Assembly: GCF_012349115.1 (NCBI RefSeq) | Contig: NZ_PQIG01000115.1 | Span: 1 to 34,140, forward strand | Origin: Rhizobium ruizarguesonis | GTDB taxonomy: Bacteria > Pseudomonadota > Alphaproteobacteria > Rhizobiales > Rhizobiaceae | DNA length: 34,140 nt | Reading direction: 5' to 3' | Shown: piece by piece, positions 8,913-17,014 of the stretch | Position numbering within the stretch: position 1 is the stretch's first letter | How the letters are laid out: the number at the start of each line of letters is the position of its first letter | The notes under the pieces: generated by a model | Told to the model about the DNA's origin: nothing | What the model saw: only the letters and a program-made list of their open reading frames with translations | Databases searched by the model: none | Position numbers and translations under genes: made by a program

Positions 8913-9416
8913 TAATGTGACGAACTGATCGCCCTTAGTCAAGCGTGTTTAAGAAGACCGCTGGAATGTAACCCCGGTCGTCAGTTTGTTTCAGCGAGCG
9001 GGAGAATGAGAGACGACAAAGATCATCCGGGGCGTAGACCGGTTGGATAGGGAGAAACTTGTGGCAGCCTGGCGCGTGGTCACGCCACATCGAAACAAGC
9101 GGTGCTGGCCGGTGGTACGGCGAGCTTTTCCACACCTCGGCAGAATGCACGCTCAAGATTATCGCTGTTTAAATGGTCAACCGAAGGCTCGGCCGTCACG
9201 TATGATGAAAGCCAGCCGCCGCTTCTATTAAACAGACCGTTTTTTCGGTCATAAGCGGTTGTCGAACCACATGGCTGGATAAGCGGTAACAGCATGGACG
9301 GAGAGAAGTCTTCTAGAACGCCGCCAAAGTTAGGCCACCTTCAGCAGAAGGTCCCAAGCATGGCAAAAATTCCTGGACCTGGCACCCGCACCGTGCCCCT
9401 CCTCACTCTGGCGGCG
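8913..9416. other. intergenic stretch without a recognisable gene
   Basis: About 500 bp between the 3' end of the IclR gene and the promoter of the hydratase operon. Small open frames on both strands have no supported start and no family resemblance. It may be remnant sequence; I see no terminator with a convincing T-tract. Confidence 0.4.
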
Positions 9417-10256
9417 TCAGGGGCGCCGGTATTGTGACGCGACCTTGGACATTTGCCTAGCAATCTCGACGGTAATCGGGCTGAGCTCAGATTCGACTCG
9501 TTCAATCGTCCAGTTTGCTGTAGAGACCGCGATGTTAACCGCTGCGACCACTCTGTTATCGTACCCGAAAATGGGCGCAGCAATTGAAATGTCGCCGAGC
9601 ATTGCCTCTTGGTTTGCGATGGCAAATCCCTTCTTGCGCACATCATCTAACTCAACGAGCAACTCCTGGCGGTCTTTGATCGTAAAGGGGGTCAAAGCGT
9701 CAAAGGAACGTGCTTTGAGGATCTCGCTTGCGACGCTCGGGTCTAAGTTTGCGAGGATCGCACGACCTGGCGCGGTCGCAAAAGCAGGAAGGCGCGTACC
9801 AATCGTGACATATGAACTCATTACGCTTCTACTCGGCACACGCGAGATAAACACTATGTCAGAACCATCGAGTTCCGTCAGATTGGCCGTCTCCTGTGAA
9901 CGCTTGTTCGCTTCAAGCAGATAAGGAAATGTAGCTTCCACGATTGGGTTGCTTCGCAAATACGCGTTGCCAATGTCCATGGCTCTGACAGAAAGGGAAT
10001 ATTGCCTGGTAGTTTCACTATGGGTCAGATACCGGAGTGCGCGCAACGTGTAGAGCACTCGCTGGGTCGCACTTTTGTTTAAGCCAGAGGCTTCAGAGAC
10101 TTCAGCCAATGTCATCGGGCGGGGATTTGCGCAAAACGTATCGAGTACGAGCATCCCCTTCTCGATTGTACCAAGATAAAGACGCTCGTCTACGTTGATC
10201 TTTTCAAACGAAACAGGTGGATTCACTCCGCTCTTGCCCTTGCCGCGATCAAGCAT
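9417..10256 (-). CDS. IclR family transcriptional regulator
   Basis: A 279-residue DNA-binding regulator. An N-terminal winged helix-turn-helix (MTLAEVSEASGLNKSATQRV, about residues 47-66) is followed by the IclR effector-binding domain, with the typical GTRLPAFATAPGRAIL and GDISIAAPIF segments. IclR proteins act as dimers or tetramers that repress or activate catabolic genes in response to a pathway intermediate. The ATG at 10256 is preceded by GAGAGG and is preferred to a TTG four codons upstream. It sits centrally among transcription units that share the 19-bp palindrome, and a degenerate copy lies just upstream of it, so it is the best local candidate for the common regulator. A regulator encoded elsewhere is not excluded. 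Confidence 0.88.
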   Translation of the reverse strand: MLDRGKGKSGVNPPVSFEKINVDERLYLGTIEKGMLVLDTFCANPRPMTLAEVSEASGLNKSATQRVLYTLRALRYLTHSETTRQYSLSVRAMDIGNAYLRSNPIVEATFPYLLEANKRSQETANLTELDGSDIVFISRVPSRSVMSSYVTIGTRLPAFATAPGRAILANLDPSVASEILKARSFDALTPFTIKDRQELLVELDDVRKKGFAIANQEAMLGDISIAAPIFGYDNRVVAAVNIAVSTANWTIERVESELSPITVEIARQMSKVASQYRRP

Positions 10257-10290
10257 CGTGCCTCTCAAATTAAAAAAATGGAATGCGGTA

Positions 10291-10309
10291 GTGCATATTG
10301 CTATTCAAT
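10291..10309 (-). promoter_or_regulatory. degenerate operator-like site, copy D
   Basis: GTGCATAT-TGC-TATTCAAT retains the 8-3-8 layout and the TGC centre seen in copies B and G, but the arms match poorly. It is 35 bp upstream of the IclR start and could allow weak autoregulation. Confidence 0.3.
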
Positions 10310-10401
10310 GCGCGTGTAAAGGCTGCAGACTGGCGCTTATCCTACTTCGAATGGTCAAACGCTGTGAAGGGAGGCTGCGGCCTCCCTTGACACGATCTCT
10401 C

Positions 10402-10420
10402 TACAATATACGGTATTATT
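10402..10420 (+). promoter_or_regulatory. 19-bp operator-like palindrome, copy E
   Basis: TACAATAT-ACG-GTATTATT, followed by ATGCAATGACG, a continuation similar to that after copy G. It is 70 bp upstream of the deacylase start at 10491. A TTGACA hexamer at 10387-10392 lies just upstream, but no good -10 element follows at normal spacing. Confidence 0.5.
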
Positions 10421-10490
10421 ATGCAATGACGCTCCACCGGCGAACGCTGCGCTCGGGCCGGCCGTTCCCAGAACCACGTTGAGACCATCA

Positions 10491-11498
10491 ATGAAGATAA
10501 CCGCTCAGAAAAATAGCTGCAGATACGGTGAAGCAGGGGTATTCCGTGGAACGTTCCGCTTCGACAACGAGATCTTGGCCGATTACACTTGGCCATTATG
10601 CGAAATCCGAGGGACGCAACATGGCCCCCGGCTTTGCGTGTCTGCTGGAGTACATGTCAACGAAGTATCTAGCATCGAGGCGTCCATACGGCTTCAGAGG
10701 CTTTTCGAACCCGAAAAAATGAGGGGTTCGGTGTCGATCATACCTGTCATCAATCAGCCAGCCGTCCACGCTTACAGCGAATATATATGTCCAGTAGACG
10801 GCAAGAACATCAACCATACTTTCCCCGGGCGAACCGACGGTACGTTTTCTGAGGCCCTCTGCGACGCCGTCCTTAACGAATGGGTTAAAGAGGCAGACTG
10901 CTACATCGATATGCATGGAGGAGACCTCAAAGAGAAGGTATCTTGGTTCACCATTTTCCAGCGCACGGGAGATGATGAATTCGATGCTGCCGCACGCAAC
11001 ATTTCGATGTGCTTCAATAGTGACATAGTGCTTGCCCTAGGCCCGGAATACATGAAGAGACCGGGCAGACCTCCGACGGCGTGCGCTTTAAGGAAACAGG
11101 TCGCCATAATGACGGAGGCCGGGTCAAATGGCCTCCTGAGCGAGCACGATATTTCGTTTCATGTCGAGGGAGTTTTGAACGTAGCCCGGCTGCTAGGAAT
11201 AATAGATTCCCAACCGTCATCGGCGACCAACGGACGTTCATTATGCGACAGCTACATCTGGGTCGAATGCCCGAGCGATGGAGATTTTCATGCAGAAGTG
11301 GAGCCGGGAGCTATCGTGAGGCAAGGGCAGCGTCTTGGCTTTGTGCGGGACGTATTTGGAGAGAGCCTGGTTGAGGTGTTTGCTCCGGCAACGGGATTTG
11401 TCCTTTGGCGTATCACTCACCCTTCCATCCGCAAAGGTGACGCGCTGTTGACCATCGTTGAAGAGGCGGATGCAGATAACGTTCACCGTAAGATTTGA
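10491..11498 (+). CDS. succinylglutamate desuccinylase/aspartoacylase family deacylase (AstE/DoeB-like)
   Basis: A 335-residue zinc carboxypeptidase-fold enzyme that would remove an acyl group from the amino group of an amino-acid-like compound. The zinc site is visible: His and Glu in AGVHVNE (near residue 58) and a second His in DMHGGD (near 140). A C-terminal beta-rich region with the usual PGAIVRQGQRLG-type segment completes the family layout. The ATG at 10491 is preferred to a TTG four codons earlier; GAGA lies upstream. DoeB/EutE members deacetylate N-acetyl-diaminobutyrate in ectoine breakdown, which makes an N-acylated substrate plausible here too. It is a single-gene unit transcribed divergently from the IclR gene, with an operator copy between them. 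Confidence 0.82.
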   Translation: MKITAQKNSCRYGEAGVFRGTFRFDNEILADYTWPLCEIRGTQHGPRLCVSAGVHVNEVSSIEASIRLQRLFEPEKMRGSVSIIPVINQPAVHAYSEYICPVDGKNINHTFPGRTDGTFSEALCDAVLNEWVKEADCYIDMHGGDLKEKVSWFTIFQRTGDDEFDAAARNISMCFNSDIVLALGPEYMKRPGRPPTACALRKQVAIMTEAGSNGLLSEHDISFHVEGVLNVARLLGIIDSQPSSATNGRSLCDSYIWVECPSDGDFHAEVEPGAIVRQGQRLGFVRDVFGESLVEVFAPATGFVLWRITHPSIRKGDALLTIVEEADADNVHRKI

Positions 11499-11784
11499 TT
11501 GACGATAAATACCCGCGTAGCCTCCACCATGCCACATCATGATCTTCAAACATCAATTTGCCAGCGGCATGATTGAGCCTGCGTGGCTGCCGGTAGTGCA
11601 CCTCGTAAAAGCAAGGGTCGCCGCGAGAGGCCTAAGAGCCGTACCGAAAGCGCCCGGGTGTTAACTCCGCGGCGCGCTATCACGCTCACACGACCGCCCT
11701 GCCGCTATATCGCAGGCTCCTCGAGCAAACTCCTTTCAGAAATTGTCTTCGAAATCTGTCAAACACCGCAAACTCAAAAATGCC
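11499..11784. other. intergenic stretch without a recognisable gene
   Basis: About 290 bp between the deacylase gene and the transporter promoter. No supported open frame, no clear terminator hairpin with a T-tract and no repeat were seen. Confidence 0.4.
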
Positions 11785-11813
11785 TTGACGCTGACCAATT
11801 TGCAATATAGCAT
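11785..11813 (+). promoter_or_regulatory. probable sigma-70 promoter of the transporter operon
   Basis: TTGACG at 11785-11790 and TAGCAT at 11808-11813 are separated by 17 bp, a good housekeeping-type arrangement. The spacer and -10 region are overlapped by operator copy F, so binding there would block RNA polymerase. Confidence 0.5.
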
Positions 11814-11819
11814 ATTGCA
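11801..11819 (+). promoter_or_regulatory. 19-bp operator-like palindrome, copy F (perfect)
   Basis: TGCAATAT-AGC-ATATTGCA is a perfect 8-bp inverted repeat around a 3-base centre and serves as the reference for the motif. It is followed by TAATAATATC, like copy B. It overlaps the -10 region of the probable transporter promoter, a position that favours repression. Confidence 0.65.
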
Positions 11820-12136
11820 TAATAATATCTGTGGCTGACCATTTCCTTAGGACGCAGCGTGACGAACGTTTGGCCAGACCGCACAGAAACGGGAACTCGA
11901 ATGAAGGCGATGTTTGAGAACATCGCGAACTGCGCGGAAGCTCTTCCAACTTGTGAAGATTTTTGAACCGGATGCCTTCAGAAGAAGAGGGGCATGAGGT
12001 CAACGCATAATGGGCGTCCTTCCAAGCCTCAGAATGCTTTTTGGCGGGCTTCCTCATTCGGGAAACATGTTGCGGGTGAAGTGCCCCGAGCGGGCGTTAT
12101 CACCGCTGCATTCGGAGCAGCGACGGAGTGAAAGTT
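11820..12136 (+). other. long leader upstream of the permease gene
   Basis: If transcription begins just after 11813, the permease mRNA has a leader of more than 300 bases. Overlapping open frames in it (for example 11686-12057 minus and 12010 onward plus) have no recognisable product. No riboswitch class was recognised by eye. Confidence 0.35.
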
Positions 12137-13972
12137 ATGAATGTGGTACAGGAAAGCGCGAGCGGCGCGGGAATCAAGCGCCCGGCAAAAAGGCTAACCG
12201 ACATGAACTCCCTGGTAGAAAATCGTTGGATAAAAGGAGCTCTGGTTTCGGGTCCGCTCATCATCCTCCTGATCGGCTTTCTGGCGATACCGTTGTCCTA
12301 CATCGTTTGGGGCAGTTTCGAAGGCGCAAAATTCAATTTCAGTCATTATGCTCGCGTCTTTTCAAGCGAGACGAACTTGAACGTATTGTTTTATACTCTT
12401 CGGATCGGGTTGATTGTGACAGTCGTATCTCTCGCCGCCGGCTACCCCGTTGCTTATCTACTGACCAAGCTAAAATCACGGTCACTGTCCACCGTCAGTA
12501 TTTTCCTGTTGATTCCGTTGTTCACCGCTTTCCTGATTAGAACCTACGCCTGGATGATCATACTCGGTCGTGAAGGCATCATAAATAATGCGCTTATTTG
12601 GACGGGTGTAATCAGTGAACCCTTGACCCTGCTCAACACGACTTTTGCTGTGGTCGTTGGTATGGCCCATGTCTTCATCCCGACCGCCATCTTCACAATG
12701 TATTCCTCAATGGTGCGCATTGACCATGATGTGGCCAGAGCAGCGCAGATACTGGGGGCAAAGCCGGTACAAGCATTCCTACGCGTCTATTTTCCCCTGA
12801 CGCTACCAGGCATCTTCTCTGCAGGTGTTTTGATCTTCATTTCTGCCATCGGATTCTACATCACGCCTGCCTTGTTGGGCGGCCCGAGTGACACAATGAT
12901 CTCACAATTGATTGTCGCACAGATGACAACGCTGTTGAACTTCGAACTCGGATATGCATCGTCCATCGTGCTGCTCCTGGTGACGCTCGCCATTCTGTTC
13001 GTTGCGAGCCTGTTTATCCCGCTGGAAATGATATGGTCATCGTCAACCGTCACCCTGACCGATGAAGAACCGCGGGCGGCTGCACGGCTGCTCAAGAAAG
13101 TGAAACGATCGATCGATCCCCTCCTCCACACTATCGAGGCATCGGTGCACTTCGCCACAGGGCCCATTCTTACACGCAATGCCCGTTGGTTGTGGGCATA
13201 CACGATCCTCATGCTCGTTTTTCTGACGGCGCCGTTGATTGTGGTCATGATACTTTCTTTCAGTTCGTCTTCATTCGTCGTCTTTCCGCCTCCGGGTTTT
13301 TCTCTGCGATGGTGGGAAAAGCTGGCGAACGCCACGGAATGGCACCAGTCGTTCTTCTTTTCGGTTCAATTGGGCATCGCGGCCGCGTGCGTTGCGACGA
13401 TTATAGGCACAATGGGCGCGTTTTGGCTGGTGCGGACAAAGTTTCTGTTCAAGAAAGCGCTATTCCTATTCGCGCTTTCTCCCTTGATGGTGCCGGTGGT
13501 CATTATAGCGACCTCGCTCTACGTCTTCGAAGCGAAACTACGCATACTAGGCACCTTCGGCGGGCTGGTTATGGGGCATGTCCTCCTCGCCGTGCCCTAC
13601 GTCATCGTGGTCATGGCTGCCGCGCTGAGAAGTTTTGACCAGTCCCTAGAGCCAGCAGCCGCAGTGCACGGAGCTCGTCCACTACAAACGCTTCGATTTG
13701 TCACGCTACCAATCCTCAAACCCGCTCTCCTTACGGCAGGACTGTTGGCTTTCCTCACATCCTTCGACGAACTCCTCGTCGGCATTTTTCTGCTGGGGCG
13801 GCAAACACCAACGTTGCCCATCAAGTTCTGGGGCGACATCGCCTACCAGGTTGATCCGTTGCTCAGCACGGCCTCGACCTTGATCGTTGTCCTTGTGACG
13901 GCATCAATCATTGCCGTGCAACTTATCCGGGAGCGTCACAACACGCGCACCTCTAACAATATTGCCGAATGA
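12137..13972 (+). CDS. fused ABC transporter permease (PotB-PotC-like, two permease domains)
   Basis: A 611-residue inner-membrane protein that contains two complete binding-protein-dependent permease domains in one chain, where most polyamine-type importers use two separate proteins. Domain 1 spans roughly residues 35-290 and has its ATPase-contact loop at AAQILGAKPVQAF; domain 2 spans roughly 350-600 with the matching loop AAAVHGARPLQTL. Each domain has about six hydrophobic segments. The two halves are joined by a hydrophilic linker rich in basic residues. The ATG at 12137 has GGAG nine bases upstream and is preferred to the GTG at 12128. The ATPase gene follows after 13 bp, so the two form an operon. 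Fused permeases of this kind are known in iron and polyamine-like systems. Confidence 0.87.
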   Translation: MNVVQESASGAGIKRPAKRLTDMNSLVENRWIKGALVSGPLIILLIGFLAIPLSYIVWGSFEGAKFNFSHYARVFSSETNLNVLFYTLRIGLIVTVVSLAAGYPVAYLLTKLKSRSLSTVSIFLLIPLFTAFLIRTYAWMIILGREGIINNALIWTGVISEPLTLLNTTFAVVVGMAHVFIPTAIFTMYSSMVRIDHDVARAAQILGAKPVQAFLRVYFPLTLPGIFSAGVLIFISAIGFYITPALLGGPSDTMISQLIVAQMTTLLNFELGYASSIVLLLVTLAILFVASLFIPLEMIWSSSTVTLTDEEPRAAARLLKKVKRSIDPLLHTIEASVHFATGPILTRNARWLWAYTILMLVFLTAPLIVVMILSFSSSSFVVFPPPGFSLRWWEKLANATEWHQSFFFSVQLGIAAACVATIIGTMGAFWLVRTKFLFKKALFLFALSPLMVPVVIIATSLYVFEAKLRILGTFGGLVMGHVLLAVPYVIVVMAAALRSFDQSLEPAAAVHGARPLQTLRFVTLPILKPALLTAGLLAFLTSFDELLVGIFLLGRQTPTLPIKFWGDIAYQVDPLLSTASTLIVVLVTASIIAVQLIRERHNTRTSNNIAE

Positions 13973-13985
13973 CCGGAGGCGGAAA

Positions 13986-15056
13986 ATGTCTACAAGCCTT
14001 GAAATGAAAAACATCCAGAAGTTCTACGGCCCGCTTCAGGTAGTGAAGGACTTTAATCTCCAAATTCAGCCAGGTGAGTTTGTGACCTTCCTCGGACCGT
14101 CCGGTTCCGGAAAGTCGACTGCATTGAAGATGATAGCAGGGTTCGAAACGCCGACGTCAGGCGATATCTTTCTGGGAAGCCGTTCCATCGTAGACCTTCC
14201 CGCCTATGAGCGCGGTATCGGCATGGTGTTTCAAAACTATGCACTATTTCCTCACATGACGGTCGCGGAGAATGTCGCGTTTCCCCTCACGGTTCGCAAG
14301 TCTACCCGAGCGCAAATTGAGAGCAGCGTTGCGCGCGCCTTGCGACTGGTGAAAATGGAACAGTATAGCGGCCGCTATCCCAACCAACTTTCCGGTGGCC
14401 AGCAGCAGCGCATCGCACTGGCACGAGCCATCGTATTCAATCCAAGCATTCTGTTGATGGACGAGCCTCTCGGCGCGCTTGATCGCAATCTCCGGGAGCA
14501 CATGAAGATTGAGATCATGCGTATTCAGAAAGAACTGAATATGACGGTTGTCTTCGTGACCCATGACCAGGATGAAGCGCTGACCATGTCGGATCGGATC
14601 GCAGTTATCAACGAAGGCCGACTCGTTCAGGTGGACGATAGCAAGACGCTCTACGGCAGGCCGAGGAACCGGTTCGTCGCATCATTCGTCGGCGAATCCA
14701 ACATGATTCCATGTCGCGTCGACGTGGTCGAAAACGGAGCAGGCAGGGTTACCGTGGCAGGCAATACACCAGGGGCGGCGCAGTTGTCTGGGCAGATTGA
14801 CGGCGATCACGGCTGGATGTTTGTTCGTCCGGAACACGTCGAGATCGACTTTCGTTCGGTGGGAGCGGATTTGCCCAACGCGCTCGACGGCGTGGTCGAA
14901 AACGCCCTGTTCCTCGGCGAAATGACGCGGTACCTGGTCCGCTGTGGTGATGAGACCATTACCGTGAAGCGGCAAAACCGGGGACAGGCTCACTTTGCCG
15001 GCGGAACACCAGTGACGGTTTCATGGAAAGCAGAAGATTGCAAGGTCTTGGACTAA
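13986..15056 (+). CDS. ABC transporter ATP-binding protein (PotA-like)
   Basis: A 356-residue ATPase that would power the importer from the cytoplasmic side of the membrane. All nucleotide-binding motifs are present: Walker A GPSGSGKST, Q-loop in MVFQNYALFPHMT, signature LSGGQQQR, Walker B ILLMDEP and the switch histidine in VTHDQDEA. A C-terminal TOBE-type domain (about residues 240-356) is typical of polyamine, sugar and iron importers, where it can mediate regulation. The ATG at 13986 has GGAGG upstream and lies 13 bp after the permease stop. No binding-protein gene follows; the likely partner is at 2043-3140. Confidence 0.9.
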   Translation: MSTSLEMKNIQKFYGPLQVVKDFNLQIQPGEFVTFLGPSGSGKSTALKMIAGFETPTSGDIFLGSRSIVDLPAYERGIGMVFQNYALFPHMTVAENVAFPLTVRKSTRAQIESSVARALRLVKMEQYSGRYPNQLSGGQQQRIALARAIVFNPSILLMDEPLGALDRNLREHMKIEIMRIQKELNMTVVFVTHDQDEALTMSDRIAVINEGRLVQVDDSKTLYGRPRNRFVASFVGESNMIPCRVDVVENGAGRVTVAGNTPGAAQLSGQIDGDHGWMFVRPEHVEIDFRSVGADLPNALDGVVENALFLGEMTRYLVRCGDETITVKRQNRGQAHFAGGTPVTVSWKAEDCKVLD

Positions 15057-15493
15057 CCATGCATTATGCGAAATCGTTTCAATCGCACTTTATGGGCGAC
15101 GACGAATTCATCGCTTTGACAATGCCCCACCGAAGTCGCTTCCCTGGTGAGCGCATTTGGCTCCATTGATGTGCGTCCCCCTTCCGACCGGAGACTCCGG
15201 ATAAGCAGAAAGGCACAAGCATAGGATTAGGATTAGATTGCGCAGACTCCCGCCTGGGATTTCAAACATCTTCGTAACAAAACACGGCGAATCTAGGCGA
15301 ATTCGGGTCGGATTGCCGTGTGTCAATTTGGCGGAGGTACGTTCTCCCCAGAGCACAGAATTTTAGTCATCGCGCAATGTTGAGCATGTATGCGGAGATA
15401 AGGCTGCGACGGTGCCCGACGCTTGTGACCGGACCGTGCGGGGGGCACTCGGTTACTGTAATTCGTAGCTGACCACTCACGTTCCGCCAAACG
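15057..15493. other. convergent intergenic stretch without a recognisable gene
   Basis: About 440 bp between the ATPase gene and the oppositely oriented dehydrogenase gene. A small minus-strand frame at 15108-15356 shows no family resemblance. I see no strong terminator. Confidence 0.4.
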
Positions 15494-16816
15494 CTAGCTT
15501 ACAGGCCCATTCTGGGCCAAGGAGACAGCGGAACGGTCCAAGCGACGAACTTGCCTCAACATATAGTCCCTGGGGTCGACGCTGTTGCTCAAAACCCGTC
15601 CGTGCGTTACAAGTTCTGCTGTAATTTTCGCTGAACCGCACGACATCGTCCATCCAAGTGGACCATGGCCAGTGTTGAGGAAAAGGTTTTCATATTGCGT
15701 CGGACCTACGATCGGAGGTCCATCGGGCGTCATCGGGCGTAATCCTGACCAAGTCAAAGCCGAGCTGACGTCGACGTGCGCAGCCATAGACGGCAAGATC
15801 CTGAGAATGTCGTCGAGGACGCGTCGGCCTTCATTGGGATCGATTTTCGTATTATATCGAGCGAATTCTGCTTTCCCACCCATGCGCAAGCGATCTCCCA
15901 TCGGGACCATCATTGCATGGTAGCCGTCGTCCATGACCGGACGTGTCGGCCCTCCCTTCCATCCGTTTAGAGGCAAGGTCACAGAATAGCCTTTCACGGG
16001 CACGATCGGCAGCTGAACACCGAGGGGGCGGGCAAATATCGGGCTGTAGCTACCAAGAGAGAGTACGTACGCATCGGCATGAATTTCTCCGACGGACGTT
16101 TTGACGTGGGAGATCCGCGAAGAAGACTGTTTGACTATTTCCAATATGTTAGCTCTCATCAAAAACTGAGCCCCCAGTTCCTTAGCGAGGCGAGCCATTT
16201 CATTCGTAAACTTATGGGCATCGCCGCTTTCGTCATCTGGAAAGTATACCGCACCGATGTAGCGATCGATTACGTCCTTCAAACACGGCTCTTTTTCCAG
16301 AATTTGTTCCTGATCAAGAACGTCGAATTTGACACCCCACCCCTGCATCTCGCGGCACATCTGCACGAACTCCGACATACGGCCGCCTCGAGGGAAGACT
16401 CTCATCGTCCCGCGCGTGGTCTGGTCATAATGCAGGGTAGAATTCTGGCGAATGCTGCGTAGCGTCTCTAAACTCAGGCTCGCGATCCTGATGTTCGAAA
16501 CCATATTGGCTTTATGCCTCTTGTGGGTTGAATTCGAGAGAAATTTTAGCCCCCAGCCGACAATCGATGGGATCGCACTTGGGTTGATTTTTAACGTAGA
16601 ATTGCGGTCAAAAAGCATCTTACCAAGCCGTTTGATGGTTCCAGGCGAGTTCCAGGGGCTGGAGTCGCTAGGCGTCATCAGACCGCCATTGGCAAAACTC
16701 GTTTCCATGCCCGGCCTGTCGCAGCGATCGATAACGGTGACCTCGTGACCATCTCTGGCGAGCATATAGGCCGTCGCACTACCGACGATCCCGGCACCAA
16801 GTACAGCAACTTTCAT
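15494..16816 (-). CDS. D-amino-acid dehydrogenase-like FAD oxidoreductase (DadA family)
   Basis: A 440-residue flavoprotein that would oxidise a D-amino acid or secondary amine to an imino acid, passing electrons to the membrane quinone pool. The N-terminal dinucleotide motif GAGIVGSATAYMLARDGHEV is at residues 7-26, followed by the family signature ETSFANGG. The C-terminal GLRPMTPDGPPIVG and LNTGHGPLGWTMSCGS segments are also typical of DadA. The ATG at 16816 has GAGGG upstream and starts directly at the FAD motif; the open frame upstream runs through the operator and is rejected. An operator copy lies 57 bp upstream, linking it to the catabolic island. Its imine product would suit the ProC- and ornithine-cyclodeaminase-type reductases encoded nearby. 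Confidence 0.87.
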   Translation of the reverse strand: MKVAVLGAGIVGSATAYMLARDGHEVTVIDRCDRPGMETSFANGGLMTPSDSSPWNSPGTIKRLGKMLFDRNSTLKINPSAIPSIVGWGLKFLSNSTHKRHKANMVSNIRIASLSLETLRSIRQNSTLHYDQTTRGTMRVFPRGGRMSEFVQMCREMQGWGVKFDVLDQEQILEKEPCLKDVIDRYIGAVYFPDDESGDAHKFTNEMARLAKELGAQFLMRANILEIVKQSSSRISHVKTSVGEIHADAYVLSLGSYSPIFARPLGVQLPIVPVKGYSVTLPLNGWKGGPTRPVMDDGYHAMMVPMGDRLRMGGKAEFARYNTKIDPNEGRRVLDDILRILPSMAAHVDVSSALTWSGLRPMTPDGPPIVGPTQYENLFLNTGHGPLGWTMSCGSAKITAELVTHGRVLSNSVDPRDYMLRQVRRLDRSAVSLAQNGPVS

Positions 16817-16872
16817 AACTACCCTCAAAAGCAACCGAGTGTCGCGCGACAAGCACGACGGCAACATCAATA

Positions 16873-16891
16873 TGCAATATTGCACATTATT
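16873..16891 (-). promoter_or_regulatory. 19-bp operator-like palindrome, copy G
   Basis: On the plus strand TGCAATAT-TGC-ACATTATT, identical to copy B over the first 16 bases, followed by a further TGCAATA half-site at 16892-16899. It lies 57 bp upstream of the DadA-like gene start. Confidence 0.55.
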
Positions 16892-17014
16892 TTGCAATAC
16901 GCGATGACGTTGCACCGCATGGAGCTGCTGGTGCCACTGGCGGGATGTTCTCCTTCCTTGGAACCATCCCGTTCATGGCAACAACTCAGCGATCCAGATT
17001 TGCGCTGTATGGCG

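Noticed and set aside
9235..9252. small GACCG / CGGTC hairpin around a T-run as a terminator
   Set aside because: The stem is only five pairs and it is about 170 bp beyond the IclR stop; too weak to claim.
10387..10419. TTGACA as part of a sigma-70 promoter for the deacylase gene
   Set aside because: The best -10-like sequence, TATTAT, is 21 bp away, beyond normal spacing, so I list only the operator.
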